DNA of 64,000 bases from Pseudomonadales bacterium (GCA_024234675.1 JACKNU010000010.1:1-64000); one strand, 5' to 3'. Positions 42,803 through 51,244 are shown, counted from the stretch's first letter. The notes: generated from the letters alone by a model not told the origin. Numbers and translations: made by a program.

Positions 42803-45160
42803 ATGAGTACCCTCTCCCCCTACAGGAACTGGCCCTGGTTGCTGCTCGTCGCCGCCATGCCGGTATTGTTCTACTACCCCGTGCTGTTCCAGCAGCGAAC
42901 CCAGATCCATGGCGAGGGTGTGTCCGTGGGCATCGCCCTGATGCACATGCTCTCCAGCGCCCTGCAGGGCGAGACTGGCCTGCTCTGGACCACCAGTATC
43001 TACGGCGGTCATCCGATTTTTGCCGAGGGGCAGGGCGGCTTCGCCAATCCCCTGCACCTGCTGCTGGCCTGGCTGCTGTCGCCGGTGGCGGCCTACAATA
43101 TAAACCAGTTCCTGAGCATGTTGCTCGGTGCCGGCGGTGCCTATGGCCTGTGCCGCAGCTACGGGTGCCGGCCCGAGGCGGCTGCCTACGCCAGCCTGGC
43201 GCTGGCCTTCAGCACGCTTTGGATTCGCGGCGCCGATAACCTGGCTATGGCCAGCACCATGGCCTGGATTCCCTGGGTATTCTGGGCCATGAACAGCTGG
43301 TTGCAGCGGGCCGATTTGCGCAGCGCCTGCCTGTTCGGGGCCAGTATCGCCCTGATGGTGCTGTCGGGGTATCCGCAGTTGGTGCACGGGGTGCTGATAT
43401 ACCTGACGGTTTACCTCCTGGTGCAGTTAATGCAGCCAAGCGAGCGAAGGAGTCTGTGGCAACGGCGCCAGCCGCTGGCGGCCACGATTGGCGTGGCGAT
43501 CCTGCTGGCCATCGGATTGTCCTCGATACAGTGGTTGCCATTGCTCGAGTTGGCCCGGGAGTCCCACCGCAGTGCTGGCATCGGAATTATCCCCCAGGAC
43601 AGTTCAACCACCTCGGCATTTCTGCGAGGCTTTCTGTACACCTTTGTCAATCCGGAGGCCTACCCGAATATGGGGGCTGGAAGTGGAGCGATCTATTTCA
43701 CGGCCATAGGCAGCCTGTTTGTATGCATGGTGTTCAGCCTGTTCTTATTTTTTCGACGCACTGCCCAGATGAATGGCCACCTCCTCGCTACCCTGGTCCT
43801 TCTACTGCTGGGCCTGGGCAGGGGGGGCACGCCGGTATTCCAGCTGCTCTATGACTGGCACCTCATTCCCGGGCTGCGCAATTTTCGGGTCAGTTTCACC
43901 TACCTTTTCGTGGCACTGGTGGGTTTTACCCTGGTGAGTGGCATGTGCCTGGACGCTCTGGCCCGACTGCAGCCCGTATCCGGCGGCCTGTCGCGGTACT
44001 GGCGATCCCACCGGTCCATGCTGGCGTTGCTCGCAGCCTGGTCCCTGCTGTGGTTGGCAGGGGTGTGTTACCTGCACGTGCAGCATGTATTCCCCGGGCA
44101 GTACGTCATAGCTGGAACATGGTTGGTACTGGCTGGCCTGGCCCTGGTGCGCAATCACCAGCGCCTGCTACCGCTGGCGGCGGTGCTCATGCTGAGTCAG
44201 GAGATACTGCTTTACCGAATAGACTCTTTCGACTTTGCCGCGACTGCACTTATTGCCAAGCCCGCCTCGATACAGGCGCTGGAACGTGAATCCGACCTGC
44301 GTGATTTCAAGTTTGCCGATCGTACCTATGTCAGGCTTTATGCGTTGCTGCACCCCAAGTCACCAAGGGTCGAGGAAGGCTTGCGGGCCATGCTGCTTGC
44401 AGGTTATCCAGCGGCCAACTCCCTGTGGGGCGTTTCCTCCATTTCCGGGAATCTGGCGCTGGGATTGCAGCGCCACGTCCTGGCGGAACGGTTGCTGGAC
44501 TCCGAGCTCGCTGGCACCCCGGAAAGGCCCGCAGGCCTGCGGCTACTGGACTATGCCGCCATCAAGTACATCGCCGTGGGCCGACATTTCGCCGAGCCCG
44601 GTTTCGAGGACGCCTTTGTCGATGAGGCATTGCAGGTTCGTATCGTGGAGAACCTGGCGGTTCATCCGCGCTTCCAGTTTTTCGACCGGGCCATTTTTGT
44701 CGGCACCGCCGAGGAGGCGGCTGCGACCCTGGAGCGGCTGACCGACAACGCGCTGGTGATCGAGGCTCCCGGGGACGCGGACGAGACGCAGCGCTCACAG
44801 CTGCCGGCCGGCGAACAGCAACTGAGCCTGCTTCGCGACCGCTCCGACCACTACGAGCTGGCAATCCACACCACCACCCCCGTCTGGTTCTACCTGGCGG
44901 ATGCCAACTATCCGGGCTGGAACGCCTACCTGGACGGTGCCCGGGCGGAGGTATACAGCGCCCAGCTGATGGGCAAGGCCATTTTCCTGCCGGCGGGAGA
45001 GCATCTGCTGGAGCTGGTGTTCGAGCCGCTCAGCTTCCGGCTGGGCCTGGCGATCAGCCTGCTGAGTTGCTGTGCCTTGCTGGTGCTGGCCCTGCGGCCG
45101 GCAAAGTCGCCGCGCGCGGGCAGCGCGGGGCGCGCCGGCACTGACATTCAGGCACAATAG
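42803..45160 (+). CDS. YfhO-like GT-C membrane glycosyltransferase
   Basis: 785 residues. About twelve helices in the first 470 residues, then a periplasmic domain of about 280 residues and a final helix. The end, ADANYPGWNAYLDGARAEVY and later FLPAGEHLLELVFEPLSF, is the characteristic C-terminus of YfhO-family proteins. In Bacillus and Listeria YfhO proteins take the sugar from a lipid carrier loaded by a CsbB-like GT2 and flipped by GtrA, and add it to a surface polymer. Here GT2 and GtrA homologues are 2-3 kb away. GGTAGG precedes the ATG. Confidence 0.83.
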   Translation: MSTLSPYRNWPWLLLVAAMPVLFYYPVLFQQRTQIHGEGVSVGIALMHMLSSALQGETGLLWTTSIYGGHPIFAEGQGGFANPLHLLLAWLLSPVAAYNINQFLSMLLGAGGAYGLCRSYGCRPEAAAYASLALAFSTLWIRGADNLAMASTMAWIPWVFWAMNSWLQRADLRSACLFGASIALMVLSGYPQLVHGVLIYLTVYLLVQLMQPSERRSLWQRRQPLAATIGVAILLAIGLSSIQWLPLLELARESHRSAGIGIIPQDSSTTSAFLRGFLYTFVNPEAYPNMGAGSGAIYFTAIGSLFVCMVFSLFLFFRRTAQMNGHLLATLVLLLLGLGRGGTPVFQLLYDWHLIPGLRNFRVSFTYLFVALVGFTLVSGMCLDALARLQPVSGGLSRYWRSHRSMLALLAAWSLLWLAGVCYLHVQHVFPGQYVIAGTWLVLAGLALVRNHQRLLPLAAVLMLSQEILLYRIDSFDFAATALIAKPASIQALERESDLRDFKFADRTYVRLYALLHPKSPRVEEGLRAMLLAGYPAANSLWGVSSISGNLALGLQRHVLAERLLDSELAGTPERPAGLRLLDYAAIKYIAVGRHFAEPGFEDAFVDEALQVRIVENLAVHPRFQFFDRAIFVGTAEEAAATLERLTDNALVIEAPGDADETQRSQLPAGEQQLSLLRDRSDHYELAIHTTTPVWFYLADANYPGWNAYLDGARAEVYSAQLMGKAIFLPAGEHLLELVFEPLSFRLGLAISLLSCCALLVLALRPAKSPRAGSAGRAGTDIQAQ

Positions 45161-45165
45161 CGGCT

Positions 45166-46329
45166 GTGAAAAAGCGTATTGACGATATTGAGATACTGCG
45201 TGCCTTTGCCGTGATGCTGGTGGTCGTCGAGCATATGCACTTCAACCTGTTCGCCTGGAATAGCCCTGCGCTGGCAAGCTTTTACAGCGTCTTCGGTGGC
45301 TGGACCGGCGTGGACCTGTTCTTCGCCATATCGGGCTTTGTCATTGCCAGGGACCTTGTGCCCAGGCTGCAGGCGGCGGGCGGGCGGCAGGACTATTTCT
45401 CGGTGACGCTGGTTTTCTGGGTGCGTCGTGGCTGGCGGCTGTTGCCCTCGGCCTGGATGTGGCTGTTGCTTATCCTGCTGGCCTCGGTCCATTTAAACCG
45501 CTCGGGCGCCTGGGGAAGTGTGGCCAACAATGTCGACATGGTCGTCACCGCCGCCCTGCAGATCGCCAACTTCCATGTCGCGCATGTATTCGGCGAGCAG
45601 TTTGCAGGGGCCGCCTTCGTCTACTGGAGCCTGTCACTGGAGGAGCAGTTTTACCTGTTGCTGCCGCTGCTGGTATTCGTCAGTCGACAATGGCTGCCCT
45701 ATGTCCTGGCCTTTTTGGTTGTCCCCCAGCTGTTTCTGCAGCGGGAAACGGCGCTGCTGGCGCTGGTACGCACCGATGCCCTGTTCCTCGGCGTGCTGAT
45801 TGCGCTGTGGCAGCGGCAGCCCTCCTATGCCCTGTTCCAGCCCCGCTTCCTGGCCAACCCCGCGGCGGCCCTGGCCGCCGTCCTGTTGCTGGTTGGCGCC
45901 CTGGCCTGCGTGGGTTCCCAGGGACTGGTGATCATCGAATACCATTACGGGCTGGTCACCTGCCTGGCGGGCCTGCTGGTGCTGATCGCCTCCTATGACG
46001 GCGACTATTTCGCCCGGCCCCGTTTCCTGCGGGCCCTGCTCCTGTGGGTGGGCACCCGCTCCTACGCTCTGTATCTTATCCACATGCCAAGCTATTTCCT
46101 GACCCGGGAACTCTGGCTGCGGCTGGCGCCCGCGGGCACCCGCTTCAACAGCGACTACACCTGGGAGTTCCTCGCCACTGCGCTGGTATTATTGCTGGGC
46201 CTGAGCGAATTAAATTATCGTTTCCTGGAACTGCCCCTGCGGCGTCGCGGCGTGGCCATAGCCGGAAGAATGGAAGCGCGGCGAGTGGCCGCACAGGCGG
46301 CGTCGCAAACCGCGGGCACCCCCGCATGA
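45166..46329 (+). CDS. Acyltransferase 3 (AT3) family membrane protein
   Basis: 387 residues from a GTG 5 bases after the YfhO-like stop. IEILRAFAVMLVVVEHMHFN contains the R-x10-H motif, GVDLFFAISGFVIARDLVPR and WSLSLEEQFYLLLPLLVF follow. It is clearly paralogous to the reverse-strand AT3 at 41.4-42.6 kb over its whole length (shared RRxWRLLPSAW and IASYDGDY). It should acylate the glycan on the periplasmic side. Confidence 0.9.
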   Translation: MKKRIDDIEILRAFAVMLVVVEHMHFNLFAWNSPALASFYSVFGGWTGVDLFFAISGFVIARDLVPRLQAAGGRQDYFSVTLVFWVRRGWRLLPSAWMWLLLILLASVHLNRSGAWGSVANNVDMVVTAALQIANFHVAHVFGEQFAGAAFVYWSLSLEEQFYLLLPLLVFVSRQWLPYVLAFLVVPQLFLQRETALLALVRTDALFLGVLIALWQRQPSYALFQPRFLANPAAALAAVLLLVGALACVGSQGLVIIEYHYGLVTCLAGLLVLIASYDGDYFARPRFLRALLLWVGTRSYALYLIHMPSYFLTRELWLRLAPAGTRFNSDYTWEFLATALVLLLGLSELNYRFLELPLRRRGVAIAGRMEARRVAAQAASQTAGTPA

Positions 46330-46344
46330 ATTTCAGGAAGGTCT

Positions 46345-47124
46345 ATGACAGATGACAGCAGGCCCAAGGCGGGCCCGACCGGCTGGCGCGACCGGGGACT
46401 GGACGGCTGGATGAACAGCCAGACCGGTGAGTTGACCAGTGGCCTGCGCATCACCTCGGCCGATACGGTGATCGATGTGGGTTGCGGCGATGGCGTGTTC
46501 ATTCACTTCTGTGCCAGGCAGGGTGCCGAGGTGATTTTTATCGATCGCAGCGAGGCGGCGCTGGCGAAAACCGCCGCCAAGATCGCCGCCTCGCCGGCCC
46601 GGGCCCAGCAGGGGATTTTGTCGGACTGTGATCCCATACCCCTGCAGGACAATACCGGCGACCTGGTGATCTGCACCGAGGTGCTGGAGCACGTACCCGA
46701 CCCGCGCGCCTTCCTGCGCGAGTTGATACGGGTGACCAAACCGGGCGCCCGCCTGTTGCTTACGGTACCGGATTCACGCTCGGAGCGATTGGTGGCCGCC
46801 ACGGCGCCCCCGCAGTATTTCCAGGAGCCCAACCATATTCGCACATTCAGCGCCGATGACTTCCGGCAGCTGGCGCAGGAGGCCGGCCTGGTGATTGAAA
46901 GCCAGCGCTTCGTGGGCTGCTTCGAGGCTGTCTACTGGCCGCTGGCCTGGCTCACCTGCGAGCCGGACTCCGGCCTGCCCCTGGATAACCCCCATCCGAT
47001 ACCCGATCACTGGACCCGGCTGTGGAGCGAGTTGCAGCAACATCCCCAGGGATACAGGATCCGCAACGCGCTCAATGAGTTGCTGCCCAAGTCGCAGTCC
47101 ATCGTCGCGCGCAAGCCCGCCTGA
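46345..47124 (+). CDS. SAM-dependent methyltransferase, paralogue of 38.6-kb gene
   Basis: 259 residues. DTVIDVGCGDGVFIHFCARQ is SAM motif I, VIFIDRS the following loop, LVICTEVLEHVPDPRAFLRE the next motif. It aligns with the methyltransferase at 38.6-39.4 kb along the whole length (ATAPPQYFQEPNHIRTFSA; HPIPDHWTRLWSEL; SIVARKPA). AGGAAGG precedes the ATG. Probably a second sugar O-methyltransferase with a different position preference. Confidence 0.83.
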   Translation: MTDDSRPKAGPTGWRDRGLDGWMNSQTGELTSGLRITSADTVIDVGCGDGVFIHFCARQGAEVIFIDRSEAALAKTAAKIAASPARAQQGILSDCDPIPLQDNTGDLVICTEVLEHVPDPRAFLRELIRVTKPGARLLLTVPDSRSERLVAATAPPQYFQEPNHIRTFSADDFRQLAQEAGLVIESQRFVGCFEAVYWPLAWLTCEPDSGLPLDNPHPIPDHWTRLWSELQQHPQGYRIRNALNELLPKSQSIVARKPA

Positions 47125-47127
47125 AGC

Positions 47128-47985
47128 TTGGCCGGGAACGCGATCAGGGTGGATTTCCTGGTGCCGGGCTTCAGCAAGTGCGGCACCACCACCCTGTGTG
47201 CCCTGCTGGCGCAACATCCCGGACTTTTCATGCCGGAACTCAAGGAACCCTGGTATTTCAGCTCCAGGCACTACACGCCGAACGCCCCCGGCTACGCCCG
47301 GCACTTCGCGGCGGCCCGGCCCGGCCAACTGCTGGGGGAGGGCAGCCAGAGCTACAGCACCTACGAGGACGAAGGCGTCTCCATAGAGCGCATACGCGAG
47401 CACAATCCGGACTGCCGTTTTATCTTCATGGCCAGGCACCCCCTGCGGCGCATCGAGTCCAGCTATCGCGAGATGCACCACAGCGGCGTCATGTTCGGGC
47501 TCAATGCGCCCTTCGGGCTTGCCGACAGCCTGGAGCGGTTCCCCCAGATGATCAGGGACTCCATGTTTTTCGAGCGTATCTCGGGGTATCTGCAGGCCTT
47601 TGGCCCCGAGGCTATCCTGGTGCTGTTCCTGGAGGACCTGCGGCGGCAGCCCCGGGTCGAACTGGAAAAATGCTTCCGCCACCTGGGGGTGGCCCCCGGT
47701 TTCGCTGTGCCGGGGCTGCCGCGGCTGAACGAGGGTGACTCCAAGCTGTACGATACCGCGCTGCTGCGCTACCTTCGTGCCAGGCCGTGGCTGGCGCCCA
47801 CCCTGGCCCGGTTCAGCCGCGAACAGCAGGACAGCCTGTTCAGGCCGCTGGGTCTGCGCCGGGCATTTAGCGGGCCGGTACCATGGGACGAGCGCGCCAG
47901 GACCATGGTGCGCAAGAGTATTGTGCCGGATGCGCGTCGCTTTCTTCAGCGGTTCGGCAAACCGGCGGATTTCTGGCAGTTTTAG
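47128..47985 (+). CDS. Sulfotransferase (Sulfotransfer_1 type), first of tandem pair
   Basis: 285 residues. FLVPGFSKCGTTTLCALLAQ is the phosphosulfate loop, FIFMARHPLRRIESSYREMH the 3'-phosphate segment (Arg and Ser present), and RFGKPADFWQF the end. ELKEPWYFSS after the P-loop is typical of bacterial glycan and heparan-like sulfotransferases. TTG 47128, 3 bases after the methyltransferase stop, is the likely start; an equivalent TTG exists in the paralogue. The next gene is a near copy. Confidence 0.83.
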   Translation: MAGNAIRVDFLVPGFSKCGTTTLCALLAQHPGLFMPELKEPWYFSSRHYTPNAPGYARHFAAARPGQLLGEGSQSYSTYEDEGVSIERIREHNPDCRFIFMARHPLRRIESSYREMHHSGVMFGLNAPFGLADSLERFPQMIRDSMFFERISGYLQAFGPEAILVLFLEDLRRQPRVELEKCFRHLGVAPGFAVPGLPRLNEGDSKLYDTALLRYLRARPWLAPTLARFSREQQDSLFRPLGLRRAFSGPVPWDERARTMVRKSIVPDARRFLQRFGKPADFWQF

Positions 47986-48021
47986 AAGGGCTACTCATTT
48001 CATGAAGCGGCATTGCCAAGC

Positions 48022-48867
48022 ATGATCAAGATCGACTTCCTGGTTCCCGGTTTCAGCAAGTGCGGCACCACCACCCTCTGTGCCCTGCTGGCCCAGCACC
48101 CCGGTATCTATATCCCGGAGCTGAAGGAACCCTGGTATTTCAGCTCCGATGATTTTCCGGCCAAGCAGGCGGACTATATCCAGCACTTCTCGCCAGCCCT
48201 GCCGGGGCAGTTGCTGGGTGAGGGCAGCGTCAATTACTCCGGCTACCAGAAGGAAGATATTTCCATAGCGCGTATCCGCGCCAACAACCCCGATTGCCGT
48301 TTCATTTTCATCGCGCGCAACCCCCTGCGGCGCATTGAATCGAGCTATCGGGAGATGCACCACAGCGGCGTGAAGTTCGGCCTCAACGCCCCCTACGGCC
48401 TTGCTGACAACCTGCAGATGTTTCCCCAGATGATCAAGGACTCGCTGTTTTTCGAGCGCATCTCCAAGTACCTGCAAGCCTTCGGGCGCGACTCCGTACA
48501 GGTGATATTCCTAGAGGACCTGAAGGCCAACCCCCAGCTCGAACTGGAAAAATGCTTTCGTCACCTGGGGGTGGACAGCCGCTTCCGGGCGCAGCGCGCG
48601 CTGCGCCTCAACGAGGGCAGCTCGAAATACTACGATACCCGGATCCTGCGTTATATCCGCAGCAAACCCTGGTCGGGTTTCAAGCTGGCCCGCCTGAATC
48701 CCGAGCAGCAGGACCGGCTGCTCATTCCCCTGGGCCTGCGCCGCGCCTTCAACAAGCCGATTGCCTGGGATGCGCGCTCACTGGCGATGGTGCGCGAGCA
48801 GGTGGCGCCGGATGCCAGGCGCTTTCTGGAGGCCTTCGGCAAGCCGGCGGATTTCTGGGAGATTTAG
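48022..48867 (+). CDS. Sulfotransferase (Sulfotransfer_1 type), second of tandem pair
   Basis: 281 residues from ATG 48022 (TTG 48013 is possible). FLVPGFSKCGTTTLCALLAQ is identical to the upstream copy, and IFIARNPLRRIESSYREMHH, DSLFFERISKYLQAFG and AFGKPADFWEI match it closely. Recent tandem duplication is evident. Both active-site parts are intact, so both copies should be enzymes, perhaps for two positions on the sugar. This is the last plus-strand gene of the locus; REP-like hairpins follow. Confidence 0.83.
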   Translation: MIKIDFLVPGFSKCGTTTLCALLAQHPGIYIPELKEPWYFSSDDFPAKQADYIQHFSPALPGQLLGEGSVNYSGYQKEDISIARIRANNPDCRFIFIARNPLRRIESSYREMHHSGVKFGLNAPYGLADNLQMFPQMIKDSLFFERISKYLQAFGRDSVQVIFLEDLKANPQLELEKCFRHLGVDSRFRAQRALRLNEGSSKYYDTRILRYIRSKPWSGFKLARLNPEQQDRLLIPLGLRRAFNKPIAWDARSLAMVREQVAPDARRFLEAFGKPADFWEI

Positions 48868-48910
48868 CCCGCCCGGCACCTGGTTTCCGCCCCTGACGCG
48901 CCACCTCCCT

Positions 48911-49020
48911 GTAGGGTCGAATTCATTCGACCAGTGAAATATCGGGCGCACCGGGAAAACCTGGGCCGAATGAAGTCGGCCCTACAGGGGATGATAGTTT
49001 GGGTCGAATTCTTTCGACCA
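48911..49020. repeat. REP-like cluster of three hairpins
   Basis: 48911-48934 is identical to the REP-like unit at 3493-3516. 48964-48985 is an inverted variant (GGCCGAATGAAGTCGGCC, then CTAC as the reversed GTAG). 49002-49019 is a third copy with one change in the loop (GGTCGAATTCTTTCGACC). Alternating orientation of two units is a BIME-like layout. It separates two convergent sulfotransferase genes and may stop transcription from both sides. Confidence 0.75.
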
Positions 49021-49025
49021 GGCAC

Positions 49026-50261
49026 TCAACCGGCTCTCGTGTAGAACGCGAAATCTTCCCGGTAATAGGCACGTATCGCCTCCAGGTGCCGACTGCCGAG
49101 GAATGAGTCGGGGTCGATGGCCGCCAGCTGGTCGAAGTCCCCCGCCATCAGGGTGGGGGCCTCGGGCAGCGCCAGGTCGGATTTGGCGGTGCTGTTCTCA
49201 TGCCCCAGCCTGACGTTGACCTCGTGGTGCTGCAGCAGGTAGTCCTCCAGCTCGACGATATTGTCCAGGCGGAAGATCCGGCTGATATGGGGTACGCCCC
49301 TGAAGTACAGGTGCTGCGGTCGCCAGTGGGCGTCCAGCTCGAAGGAATCCTGCCCCAGGATGTATTCCAGCAGCTCGTCGAAGCTGATGCCGCGCTGCAG
49401 GTCTATGTCCGCGCGACCCTGCACGGCGCTGATCACCGGCCGGGTATGCAGCAGGTTGCGTTCGCTGTGGCGCTTATAGACGAATTTTTCCAGGTAGGCG
49501 CTCACCAGGCGTTCGAAGGGGTCGCGGATCACGCTGAACTTGAAGAACTGGTCGGAGGCGAGAATGGCCCGGGCCCGGTCCATGGGCTGGTCCTTCAACT
49601 GGACCCCGGTGTTGAAGCGATCGGTGACTAGGTGTACCCCCAGTTCGACGGCAATGTCCGGCTGTGCTATCCCCGCCAGCCTGACCATCATGGACTTGAG
49701 GGAGGTGCAGGCGCACTTGGCGACCGGGATATAAAACAGTTGGTGCCGCTCGGCTACCATCATGGGGCCATAGGGCCAGCGCAGGCCGTTGCCCTGGCGC
49801 TGGGGCCAGATCTGGCCGGCAGCGGCCAGGCGGGCCTCCGCGCGCGCCAGGTCCTGCCTGGCGTTGACCCGCACGGTCGCCGGATGCGCCGGGTTGTGCT
49901 GCTCGACCCAGTAATGGCCCTCCCGCACCAGGCCCGCGCGGATGGCGACCACGCTCGCGAATTTTCCCCCGGGAATGATGACGGCAATTTTCTGGGTGAG
50001 GCGGGTGCCGGCGGGAACCGCCGCCTCCAGCGGGGTGCGCACACCATCCACGGCCAGGGCCTCGCCGTTGGCATCCAGCACCTTGTAGGACAGGGCCAGC
50101 TCACCAGCCTGCAGCGCCGTGCCGGAGCCGTTGTGCACGGTGACATCCAGGAAGCCACGGTTCTGCTTGCCGTACAGGTCCAGGGTGGCGGCCGCCTCGA
50201 TAGTCACCTTGTCCCAGTCCTGGGTTGGTGTCGCCGGTATACCAGTGGATTTAACAATCAA
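49026..50261 (-). CDS. Sulfotransferase with N-terminal beta-sandwich domain
   Basis: 411 residues on the reverse strand. Residues about 15-130 are strand-rich (TIEAAATLDLYGKQNRGFLD, ALSYKVLDANGEALAVDGVR, LTQKIAVIIPGG) and resemble the C-terminal sugar-binding sandwich of Wzt-like proteins. A sulfotransferase family 2 domain follows: FYIPVAKCACTSLKSMM at 176-192 and FSVIRDPFERLVSAYLEKF near 242-260. The TTG start is supported by GGGGACAG about 7 bases upstream; no ATG fits. It converges on the plus-strand locus. Confidence 0.78.
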   Translation of the reverse strand: MIVKSTGIPATPTQDWDKVTIEAAATLDLYGKQNRGFLDVTVHNGSGTALQAGELALSYKVLDANGEALAVDGVRTPLEAAVPAGTRLTQKIAVIIPGGKFASVVAIRAGLVREGHYWVEQHNPAHPATVRVNARQDLARAEARLAAAGQIWPQRQGNGLRWPYGPMMVAERHQLFYIPVAKCACTSLKSMMVRLAGIAQPDIAVELGVHLVTDRFNTGVQLKDQPMDRARAILASDQFFKFSVIRDPFERLVSAYLEKFVYKRHSERNLLHTRPVISAVQGRADIDLQRGISFDELLEYILGQDSFELDAHWRPQHLYFRGVPHISRIFRLDNIVELEDYLLQHHEVNVRLGHENSTAKSDLALPEAPTLMAGDFDQLAAIDPDSFLGSRHLEAIRAYYREDFAFYTRAG

Positions 50262-50282
50262 AAAACTGTCCCCGTGCTGTTG

Positions 50283-50606
50283 TCATCCCGGCCGCCAGCG
50301 ATATTTGCGCAGGCTGAGCGCCGGCCCCCGGCCAAAATGAATACCCTCGCCTTCCAGCCTGGCCCGCTGCTCGCTGCGGGCGTCGTCACCCCCGGGAACC
50401 ACGATCCTGCCCTGGGCGTTGACCACCCGGTGCCAGGGAATCAGGGTGTCCCCGGGCAGTCCGCGCAGGGCGCGGCCCACGCGCCGGGCCGCCCCCGGCA
50501 GGCCGGCCATGCGGGCGACATCGCCGTAGGTGCTCACCTTGCCCGGTGGAATCAGCATGACCACCTGCCAGATGCGCTGGTCTATATCGATTTGCCTGGA
50601 GGCCAT
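50283..50606 (-). CDS. Alkyltransferase-like protein (ATL/YbaZ family)
   Basis: 107 residues, the C-terminal MGMT-like fold without the N-terminal domain. The active-site Cys of the PCHR motif is replaced by Trp: LIPWHRVVNAQGRIV. IPPGKVSTYGDVARMAGLPG and RRVGRALRG (Arg finger helix) are the DNA-binding parts. ATL proteins bind O6-alkylguanine, flip it out and hand the lesion to nucleotide excision repair rather than repairing it. The ATG at 50606 gives the usual ATL length. The sulfotransferase gene follows 21 bases downstream. Confidence 0.88.
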   Translation of the reverse strand: MASRQIDIDQRIWQVVMLIPPGKVSTYGDVARMAGLPGAARRVGRALRGLPGDTLIPWHRVVNAQGRIVVPGGDDARSEQRARLEGEGIHFGRGPALSLRKYRWRPG

Positions 50607-50728
50607 AAGGGGGCAAAGATACGAGGATGTGGGCGAGTCTATCACCGGCCACGGGGCAGGCAAAGGCGCTGCCGCGCCTTGCAATTGACACCAGCGCCCC
50701 CATACTTTCCCCAACGGAGACTTCCCGC

Positions 50729-51154
50729 ATGCGCTTTCTGGTATTCCTGCTGCCCTGGCTGGAGTTGTTCACGCTTATCGAGTTGGGCATCGAGACCAGT
50801 GCCCTCACGGCGCTGGGCTATGTGTTGCTGACCTTTGTGCTGGGCATGGCCATCCTGCAGCGCCAGGGCAGGGGCATGTTCGAGCGCCTGCGGGAGACCC
50901 AGCAGGGCCGGGTAATGGGCCCCCAGCTGTTGCTGGACGACATGGCCATGGGGCTGGCGGGCCTGTTGTTGATGGTGCCCGGGATAATCTCGGACTGCGC
51001 CGCGCTTATCGTGATGATAGGACCCCTGCGCCGCCGCCTGAGCAAATGGCTGTTCGGCCCCCAGCCGGAACCCTACGCGCCCGAGCGGGATACCACCAGC
51101 CAGGTGACCATCGAGGGGCAGTACACCCGGGTCGATGACGACAGAACGGTGTAA
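50729..51154 (+). CDS. fxsA: FxsA family membrane protein
   Basis: 141 residues. MRFLVFLLPWLELFTLIELG and the later LLLMVPGIISDCAALIVMIG are the FxsA signature: three to four helices and a charged C-terminal tail. FxsA in E. coli lessens F-plasmid exclusion by phage T7; it is often next to groES, as here (205 bases). CGGAGA lies 9 bases upstream of the ATG 50729. Confidence 0.9.
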   Translation: MRFLVFLLPWLELFTLIELGIETSALTALGYVLLTFVLGMAILQRQGRGMFERLRETQQGRVMGPQLLLDDMAMGLAGLLLMVPGIISDCAALIVMIGPLRRRLSKWLFGPQPEPYAPERDTTSQVTIEGQYTRVDDDRTV

Positions 51155-51216
51155 TATATTGAAATATAAGCAGAAATAGCTGTATTTCCAGAGCTTCGCC
51201 GGCGTCCACCGGTGGC

Positions 51217-51244
51217 TTGACTCAGTCCACTTCCCGACTAGAAT
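51217..51244 (+). promoter_or_regulatory. groESL sigma-70 promoter
   Basis: TTGACT at 51217-51222, 16-base spacer and TAGAAT at 51239-51244. The -10 hexamer ends on the first base of the CIRCE operator, so a bound repressor would block RNA polymerase. No sigma-32-type (CTTGAA...CCCCAT) pair is evident. Confidence 0.75.
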
